From JAUIET01 sp045105115 (lineage in GTDB: Bacteria > Pseudomonadota > Gammaproteobacteria > Pseudomonadales > JAUIET01): DNA of 37,622 nt. Position 1 is the stretch's first letter, and each line of letters opens with the position of its first letter. Below the pieces are notes generated by a model, which saw only the letters and a program-made list of their open reading frames with translations, did no database searches and was not told the DNA's origin. The stretch spans positions 1 to 37,622 of the forward strand of contig JBGCDE010000070.1 in assembly GCA_045105115.1 (NCBI GenBank), given 5' to 3'. The translations under genes were made by a program, and so were the position numbers. Shown here piece after piece: positions 30,984-37,622 of this stretch.

Positions 30984-32397
30984 CCAGATAATCCAGCATA
31001 CCTTTGGCGGCTTCACGGCCTTCCCAAATAGCGGTCACCACCAAGTCAGAGCCTCGAACCATATCGCCGCCAGCGAATATTTTTGGGTTTTCTGTCTGGA
31101 AAGGAAATTCTGATTTTTCTGGCGCTAATACCCGACCACCATCGTCTGTAGACACCTGATATTCGGTAAACCAATCGGCCGGACTTGGGCGAAAACCAAA
31201 CGCGATAATCACCGCATCAGCCGCCAGAATTTCTTCACTGCCAGGAATTGCTTCAGGCACTCTGCGGCCATTTTCGTCTGCTTCTCCAAGCTGCGTCTCA
31301 ACGACTTTAACGCCTGTTGCTTTGCCACCTTTACCAACTATTTCTATAGGCTGACGATTAAACAGAAAACGAACACCTTCCTCTTTCGAGTTTTGCACCT
31401 CGCGACGCGAGCCTGGCATATTCTCTTCGTCTCTTCGGTATGCGCACACCACACTGTTGGCGCCCTGACGAATTGCAGTGCGGTTGCAGTCCATAGCCGT
31501 ATCACCGCCGCCAAGTACTACAACGTTTTTTCCTTGCAGATCAATGAAGTCTTCTGCTGACTCTTCAAATCCCAGGTTCCGATTAACGCTTGCTATCAGG
31601 TAAGGCAAGGCTTCATGCACGCCCTCCAGCTCTTCACCGGCAAAACCACCCTTCATATAAGTATAAGTACCCATGCCGAGGAAAACGGCATCGTATTCAT
31701 CATGCAGCTCGCTGAAGCTAACGTCCTTGCCCACTTCGGTATTCAGACGAAATTCAATGCCCATATCCTGAAATATTTCGCGGCGACGATTCATAACAAA
31801 TTTTTCCAATTTGAATTCTGGAATACCGAATGTGAGCAAGCCACCAATTTCCGGGTATTTGTCGTATACAACTGCTTTCACACCCGCCCTGGTCAATACA
31901 TCAGCGCAACCTAAGCCCGCCGGACCCGCACCGATGATAGCTACCTTTTTATCAACGGGTATCACGTCCGAAAGGTCAGGTCGCCAGCCCATTCGAAATG
32001 CTGTATCAGTAATATACTTTTCGGCCGAACCAATAGTAACGGCACCGAACCCGTCGTTAAGCGTACAAGCACCTTCACATAGACGATCTTGCGGACAAAC
32101 ACGACCGCATACTTCCGGCAATGTATTGGTTTGGTGGCACAGCTCAACCGCCTCCAAAATATTGCCTTCTGCAATCAGCTTCAGCCAATTCGGTATGTAA
32201 TTGTGTACCGGGCATTTCCATTCACAATATGGATTGCCGCACTCCAGGCAGCGGTGCGACTGACTGCGAACCTGCGGTGGACGAAATGGTTCGTAAATTT
32301 CTACGTACTCAATTTTCCGAACATCAATCGGCTTTTTGTCTGGATCCAGTCTTGCGACTTCCAAAAATTGAAAATTATTATCAAGTCTATCTGTCAT
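30976..32397 (-). CDS. gltD: Glutamate synthase (NADPH) small subunit
   Basis: GltD takes electrons from NADPH through FAD and iron-sulfur clusters to the large subunit. The 473-residue protein has N-terminal Cys clusters (CLECGNPYCEWKCPVHNYIP and, further on, CGRVCPQDRLCEGAC) for two [4Fe-4S] centres. The FAD site is IIGAGPAGLGCADVL, the NADPH site VVVLGGGDTAMDCNRTA, and the C-terminal FAD contact FAGGDMVRGSDLVVTAI. Its ATG follows the gltB stop after two bases, so translation is coupled. It overlaps hemE at its end. Confidence 0.97.
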   Translation of the reverse strand: MTDRLDNNFQFLEVARLDPDKKPIDVRKIEYVEIYEPFRPPQVRSQSHRCLECGNPYCEWKCPVHNYIPNWLKLIAEGNILEAVELCHQTNTLPEVCGRVCPQDRLCEGACTLNDGFGAVTIGSAEKYITDTAFRMGWRPDLSDVIPVDKKVAIIGAGPAGLGCADVLTRAGVKAVVYDKYPEIGGLLTFGIPEFKLEKFVMNRRREIFQDMGIEFRLNTEVGKDVSFSELHDEYDAVFLGMGTYTYMKGGFAGEELEGVHEALPYLIASVNRNLGFEESAEDFIDLQGKNVVVLGGGDTAMDCNRTAIRQGANSVVCAYRRDEENMPGSRREVQNSKEEGVRFLFNRQPIEIVGKGGKATGVKVVETQLGEADENGRRVPEAIPGSEEILAADAVIIAFGFRPSPADWFTEYQVSTDDGGRVLAPEKSEFPFQTENPKIFAGGDMVRGSDLVVTAIWEGREAAKGMLDYLDV

Positions 32398-32399
32398 GA

Positions 32400-35300
32400 T
32401 TACGCCGGCGCTGAGCGCACGTTATCCAATAGCGACTTCAAACTAGCCGCCTTCGGTTTGATTAGCCAAAACTTGCCAATGTAATGCTCAAAGTCTTCCA
32501 GTAGCTCTTTGCCCCAAGCGCTATCAGTTTCAGCCACAAACTTTTGCACCATCGCAAACAATTGCATTCGGTAGGGTTCGAACGTTTCCCCGGCAACACG
32601 ACAAATTTCAACCAGTTCCCTGTTGTACTGATCAGGGAATGTGCGCTCTAGATCAAGCACGTAGGCAAAACCACCAGTCATACCAGCACCAAAATTGTAG
32701 CCTGTGCTACCTAACACCGTTATCACACCGCCCGTCATATATTCGCAGCAGTGGTCACCAGCGCCTTCTACCACCGCCATGGCGCCAGAGTTACGAACGC
32801 CAAAGCGCTCACCAGCACGACCGGCTGCAAACAACTGACCGCCGGTGGCACCGTATAGACAGGTGTTACCGATAATTGACGCCTCTTCACTGTTGAACAC
32901 ACTGTCTTTAGGTGGGTATAACACCAATTGACCGCCTGCCATGCCTTTGCCCACATAGTCATTCGCATCGCCTTCAAGGCGCATGCGCAGTCCTCCAGCA
33001 TTCCAGACGCCAAAGCTCTGCCCGGCCGTACCGGTTAACTGCAAGTCGATTGGGTTGTCAGCCATACCGTGGTTGCCGTAGCGCCGCGCGATTTCTCCAG
33101 ACAAGCGCGCACCGATCGAACGGTCACAGTTGGTGACTTCGAACTGGTATTTGCCACCAGTTTTGCTTTCAATCGCAGGTAGGCAGGTTGCCACCATGGT
33201 TTGTGCAAGTAGTGCCTTGTCATAAGGCGTATTTGATTTCGCGGTACAGAACTGGGACTTGTCACTGTCAATGTGATCGTTATACAACAATGGCTCAAGA
33301 TTTATATTGCGCTGCTTGGGCGTTTTGCCTTCAATACGCTCCAGCAAATCGGTGCGCCCGATCAGGTCTTCCATTTTACGCACACCCAATGACGCCATGA
33401 TTTCACGGGTTTCCATTGCAACAAACTGGAAGAAGTTCATCACCATATCGACAGTGCCAATAAAGTGTTCGTCACGTAGCGTATCGTTTTGAGTGGCAAC
33501 ACCGGTCGCACAATTATTGAGGTGGCAAATACGCAAATATTTGCAGCCCATCGCCACCATAGGTGTAGTGCCGAAACCAAAACTTTCCGCACCCAAAATA
33601 GCCGCCTTAACCACGTCCAGGCCGGTTTTCAAACCGCCGTCAGTTTGTACACGCACTTTGTCGCGAAGGTCATTGCTGCGCAAAGCTTGATGGGTTTCAC
33701 TCAAGCCAAGTTCCCACGGAGAACCCGCATAGCGAATAGAGGTTAACGGACTTGCCGCTGTTCCGCCGTCATAACCAGAAATAGTGATTAGATCAGCATA
33801 AGCCTTAGCAACACCCGCGGCGATCGTACCAACACCTGGCTCCGACACCAGCTTCACTGACACCAGTGCATCCGGATTTACTTGCTTCAGATCGAAGATA
33901 AGTTGAGCCAAATCTTCGATTGAATAAATATCGTGATGGGGTGGTGGGGAAATCAACGTTACACCGGGCACTGAAAACCGCAACCTGGCAATCAGGCTGT
34001 TGACCTTGCCACCTGGAAGCTGACCACCTTCACCAGGCTTGGCACCCTGCGCGATTTTTATCTGCAATACTTCGGCGTTGACCAGATAGTGCGGGGTAAC
34101 GCCAAAGCGACCCGACGCAATCTGTTTAATCTTGGAATTGCGTTCAGTGCCGTAGCGTGCGGGGTCCTCACCACCTTCACCAGAGTTAGAACGCCCACCC
34201 AAACGGTTCATTGCAGTCGCAAGCGACTCATGCGCCTCAGGAGATAAAGCACCCAGTGACATACCCGCACTGTCAAAACGCAGCAAAATATTCTCTACCG
34301 ACTCAACCCGGTCGACAGGAATTGCATTCTCAGCTGGCTTCAACGCTAACAAATCACGCAACATCGCATGCGGTCGGTCATTAACCAAACCGGCATAGTC
34401 TCTGTAAGTCGCGTAATCACCTGTTTTTACGGCCTGCTGTAGCGATGACACCACGTCAGGGTTAAACGCGTGATACTCAGCGTCATGCACGTATTTCAGC
34501 AAGCCTCCATGCTCTATGGGTTGCCGGAGCCGCCAGGCTGCTTTGCTCAAGGCACGAACATCAGCATCAAAATCGCTGAACTTCGCACCTTGAATACGGC
34601 TGGCGACGCCGCGAAAACAGGTATCGACTATTTCGTCATCCAACCCAACTGCTTCAAATAACTGTGCGCCGCGATAGGAAGCCATCGTGGATATGCCCAT
34701 CTTCGACAGAATTTTTAGCAAGCCTTTGTTAATTCCACGACGATAGTTTTTAAAGGCGTCATCGGCGTCGCCCAGCAATTCACCGCTATCGACCAAATCG
34801 CTTAACAAGTTATACGCTAGATAGGGGTACACGGCAGTAGCGCCAAAACCCAGCAAAGTTGCGAAGTGATGAGAATCTCTGGCGCCGGCGGTTTCAACAA
34901 TAATATTAGCGTCGCAACGCAGGCCTTTTTGGATCAGGTGGTGATGCACCGCACCTGTCGCCAGTAAACTGTGTACAGGCAAAGCATTGGCACTAACGCC
35001 ACGATCCGACAGTACCAACAGCGTCTTGCCGTCGCGCGCTGCTTGTTCAGCCGCTGCACACACGTCACTGATGGCCTGCTGCAAGGATGTTTCTTCTGCA
35101 TTGAACAATAAGCTGATTCTCGCCGCCTCGAAACCTTTTCGGTCCAGCGTCAGCAGACGATTAAACTTGGCCGGCGATAACAGCGGCGAACTCAGAATAA
35201 CGCGGTTGGCGTGTTCAGGCGTTTCGGTAAATATGTTCAGCTCAGCGCCTATACACGTCTCTAACGACATCACCACCGTTTCCCGAAGTGGGTCTATTGG

Positions 35301-36845
35301 TGGATTAGTCACTTGCGCAAACTGCTGACGGAAATAATCAAACGGAGAGCGAATCTTCTCCGACATCACGGCCATTGGCGTGTCATCGCCCATCGAGCCG
35401 GTAGCTTCCTGGCCGGCTTCCGCCAGTGGCCGAATCACCTGATCCCGTTCTTCGAACGACACCTGGAACTGCTTCATATACACTTCCAGCTCGTCAGACG
35501 GCAAACCATCAAAGTGTTCTTTGTCCAGCGAACCGGCAATTCGGAGTGCATTTTCTCGAAGCCAGCGCCGATACGGATGCGCTTTCTTCAGCGTATTATC
35601 GATTTGGTCCGAAAACAGCAGCTCGCCTTTTTCGGTGTCGACAGCCAGTATTTCACCCGGCCCAACCCGGCCTTTTGCAACCACATCAGCCGGCGAATAG
35701 GAGTAAGTACCCACTTCCGACGCAACCGTTATGAAATCGTCTTTAGTAATGACGTATCTGGCAGGTCTCAAGCCGTTTCGATCCAACATGCACACCGCAT
35801 AGCGACCGTCTGTGAGCACCAGGCCGGCAGGGCCATCCCAAGGTTCCATGTGCATTGAATTGTATTCGTAGAACGCTTTCATATCCGCGTCCATGGTTTC
35901 AACATTCTGCCAGGCTGGCGGAACCATGGTGCGCACTGCCCTGAATAGACTCATGCCACCGGTTAACAACACTTCCAGCATATTATCCATACTGGACGAA
36001 TCTGAACCTGAACGATTTACCAGAGGCGTGATGCTCTGAATATCAGGCAGCAAGTCTGTCTCAAATTTGTTCGTGCGTGCTTCTGACCAATTCCGATTGC
36101 CACAGATCGTATTTATTTCACCATTGTGCGCAAGCAGACGGAACGGTTGTGCCAGTGGCCATTTGGGCAGCGTGTTGGTTGAGAAACGCTGATGAAATAC
36201 ACAGATCGCAGTTTCCAAACGCGGGTCGCTGAGGTCAGCGTAAAACGTTGGCAGGTCTGCCGGCATCATCAGACCTTTGTAGGCAATAACATTGGTCGAC
36301 ATAGAGGCAATGTAAAAACCCTCATCGTCGACTGTCGCTTGCTCAATCTTTCGTCGTGCAGTGAACAGCAGATTGTTCAGCGCTTGCTTATCAAGATCTG
36401 GCCCATCAATAAAGACCTGTTCAATAAGCGGCAAACTCTGTAATGCAATTTCGCCACAGCACGATGGATCTGTTGGCACGCTACGCCATCCGGCAACCCT
36501 CAGGCCCAAGGCTTCACACTCAGCATTAACCGTACTTCTGGCTTTTGCGGCTAAGGTTTCGTCAGTATTGAGAAAACACATACCCACGCCAAACGCCGGG
36601 GCAAGCTCAGCATTAAATACTTCGCGCGCCACTGTACGCAGGAAAGCCTCTGGCAGCTGAAACAACAAACCACAGCCGTCTCCTGTTTTGCCGTCTGCAG
36701 CGATACCGCCGCGATGAGTCATGCAGGTCAACGATTCTACCGCTGTTTCAAGCAGACGATGGCTGGTGTGGCCCTTCATATGGGCGATCAAACCAAAACC
36801 GCAGTTGTCCCTGAACTCGCCAGGGTTGTACAGGCCTTCTCTCAA
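32400..36845 (-). CDS. gltB: Glutamate synthase (NADPH) large subunit
   Basis: GltB hydrolyses glutamine and transfers ammonia to 2-oxoglutarate to make glutamate. About 1,481 residues from the chosen start. Domains in order: class II glutamine amidotransferase with nucleophile Cys in RDNCGFGLIAHM (freed by propeptide cleavage); the central domain (about 420-770); the FMN-binding synthase domain with PPHHDIYSIEDLAQLI, SGYDGGTAASP and GGLKTGLDV; the [3Fe-4S] motif CKYLRICHLNNCATG; and the C-terminal beta-helix with GGVITVLG. The TTG at 36845 gives MREGLYNPGEFRDNCGFG, resembling family starts, and makes the nucleophile Cys15. The frame continues to GTG codons at 36896 and 36920, but those residues match nothing; the start is therefore probable, not certain. 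First gene of gltB-gltD-hemE. Confidence 0.96.
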   Translation of the reverse strand: MREGLYNPGEFRDNCGFGLIAHMKGHTSHRLLETAVESLTCMTHRGGIAADGKTGDGCGLLFQLPEAFLRTVAREVFNAELAPAFGVGMCFLNTDETLAAKARSTVNAECEALGLRVAGWRSVPTDPSCCGEIALQSLPLIEQVFIDGPDLDKQALNNLLFTARRKIEQATVDDEGFYIASMSTNVIAYKGLMMPADLPTFYADLSDPRLETAICVFHQRFSTNTLPKWPLAQPFRLLAHNGEINTICGNRNWSEARTNKFETDLLPDIQSITPLVNRSGSDSSSMDNMLEVLLTGGMSLFRAVRTMVPPAWQNVETMDADMKAFYEYNSMHMEPWDGPAGLVLTDGRYAVCMLDRNGLRPARYVITKDDFITVASEVGTYSYSPADVVAKGRVGPGEILAVDTEKGELLFSDQIDNTLKKAHPYRRWLRENALRIAGSLDKEHFDGLPSDELEVYMKQFQVSFEERDQVIRPLAEAGQEATGSMGDDTPMAVMSEKIRSPFDYFRQQFAQVTNPPIDPLRETVVMSLETCIGAELNIFTETPEHANRVILSSPLLSPAKFNRLLTLDRKGFEAARISLLFNAEETSLQQAISDVCAAAEQAARDGKTLLVLSDRGVSANALPVHSLLATGAVHHHLIQKGLRCDANIIVETAGARDSHHFATLLGFGATAVYPYLAYNLLSDLVDSGELLGDADDAFKNYRRGINKGLLKILSKMGISTMASYRGAQLFEAVGLDDEIVDTCFRGVASRIQGAKFSDFDADVRALSKAAWRLRQPIEHGGLLKYVHDAEYHAFNPDVVSSLQQAVKTGDYATYRDYAGLVNDRPHAMLRDLLALKPAENAIPVDRVESVENILLRFDSAGMSLGALSPEAHESLATAMNRLGGRSNSGEGGEDPARYGTERNSKIKQIASGRFGVTPHYLVNAEVLQIKIAQGAKPGEGGQLPGGKVNSLIARLRFSVPGVTLISPPPHHDIYSIEDLAQLIFDLKQVNPDALVSVKLVSEPGVGTIAAGVAKAYADLITISGYDGGTAASPLTSIRYAGSPWELGLSETHQALRSNDLRDKVRVQTDGGLKTGLDVVKAAILGAESFGFGTTPMVAMGCKYLRICHLNNCATGVATQNDTLRDEHFIGTVDMVMNFFQFVAMETREIMASLGVRKMEDLIGRTDLLERIEGKTPKQRNINLEPLLYNDHIDSDKSQFCTAKSNTPYDKALLAQTMVATCLPAIESKTGGKYQFEVTNCDRSIGARLSGEIARRYGNHGMADNPIDLQLTGTAGQSFGVWNAGGLRMRLEGDANDYVGKGMAGGQLVLYPPKDSVFNSEEASIIGNTCLYGATGGQLFAAGRAGERFGVRNSGAMAVVEGAGDHCCEYMTGGVITVLGSTGYNFGAGMTGGFAYVLDLERTFPDQYNRELVEICRVAGETFEPYRMQLFAMVQKFVAETDSAWGKELLEDFEHYIGKFWLIKPKAASLKSLLDNVRSAPA

Positions 36846-36989
36846 AGCATTACTCTGAAAATTTTTAAAAAACAATAACTTACTAGCTATTGCCACGTGA
36901 TATTGCGCTGCCACAGCCACGCAAAAGGGGCGCTATTCTACACGCTAAGTGTTTTAGCGACAAATAGCCAGATTGTCCTGAAAGGACGC

Positions 36990-37622
<633 letters not shown>

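Noticed and set aside
30456..31031. Plus-strand open frame of 191 codons across hemE
   Set aside because: Antisense to an intact HemE with its signature motifs; no recognisable domain.
35313..35858. Plus-strand open frame of 181 codons inside gltB
   Set aside because: It lies wholly antisense to the conserved GltB sequence; composition looks like a reverse-frame shadow.

Overview
The window looks like chromosomal DNA of a free-living, probably marine or aquatic gammaproteobacterium with roughly balanced GC. The order damX-like/gltB/gltD/hemE is typical of Gammaproteobacteria. PBP1B with a TPR lipoprotein next to it, SrkA, ModF, a DUF3094-like small protein and a 3-methylmercaptopropionyl-CoA-type acyl-CoA dehydrogenase point the same way. 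The sequence alone does not settle the order or genus. I see no phage, insertion sequence, CRISPR array, rRNA or tRNA. Coding density is high, and several genes seem to start with TTG or GTG.

Left part (1-7600): the 3' end of dxs (isoprenoid/thiamine/pyridoxal precursor) converges on ribA (riboflavin). Next come a secreted retropepsin-like protease, divergent mrcB (PBP1B) with an adjacent TPR lipoprotein that is probably its LpoP-type activator, modF (a tandem-ATPase ABC protein) and a NUDIX hydrolase. Centre-left (7600-18000): a large Ig-like, EF-hand-rich lipoprotein; an acyl-CoA dehydrogenase coupled to a small membrane protein; comF; srkA; an unrecognised membrane-anchored protein; and a six-part c-di-GMP signalling protein (pseudo-receiver, receiver, PAS, degenerate GGDEF, EAL).

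Centre (18000-25230) is the accessory-looking part. Five genes lie on the minus strand: a TPP-dependent acetolactate-synthase-like enzyme, a TonB-dependent receptor, a PAPS sulfotransferase-like protein and two overlapping short citrate-synthase-fold proteins. Both of the last two lack the usual catalytic histidines. The sulfotransferase and the citrate-synthase pair are packed like one operon, and this is the best candidate for an undescribed pathway.

Right part (25230-37622): after a 434-bp gene-free stretch comes a periplasmic binding protein overlapping a membrane histidine kinase with no response regulator nearby. A hexapeptide acyltransferase whose stop codon overlaps the kinase's, cysE (serine acetyltransferase) and the minus-strand block gltB-gltD-hemE (glutamate synthase, uroporphyrinogen decarboxylase) follow. 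Upstream of that block is the C-terminal part of a SPOR-domain protein carrying a 16-copy hexanucleotide (Glu-Pro) repeat.
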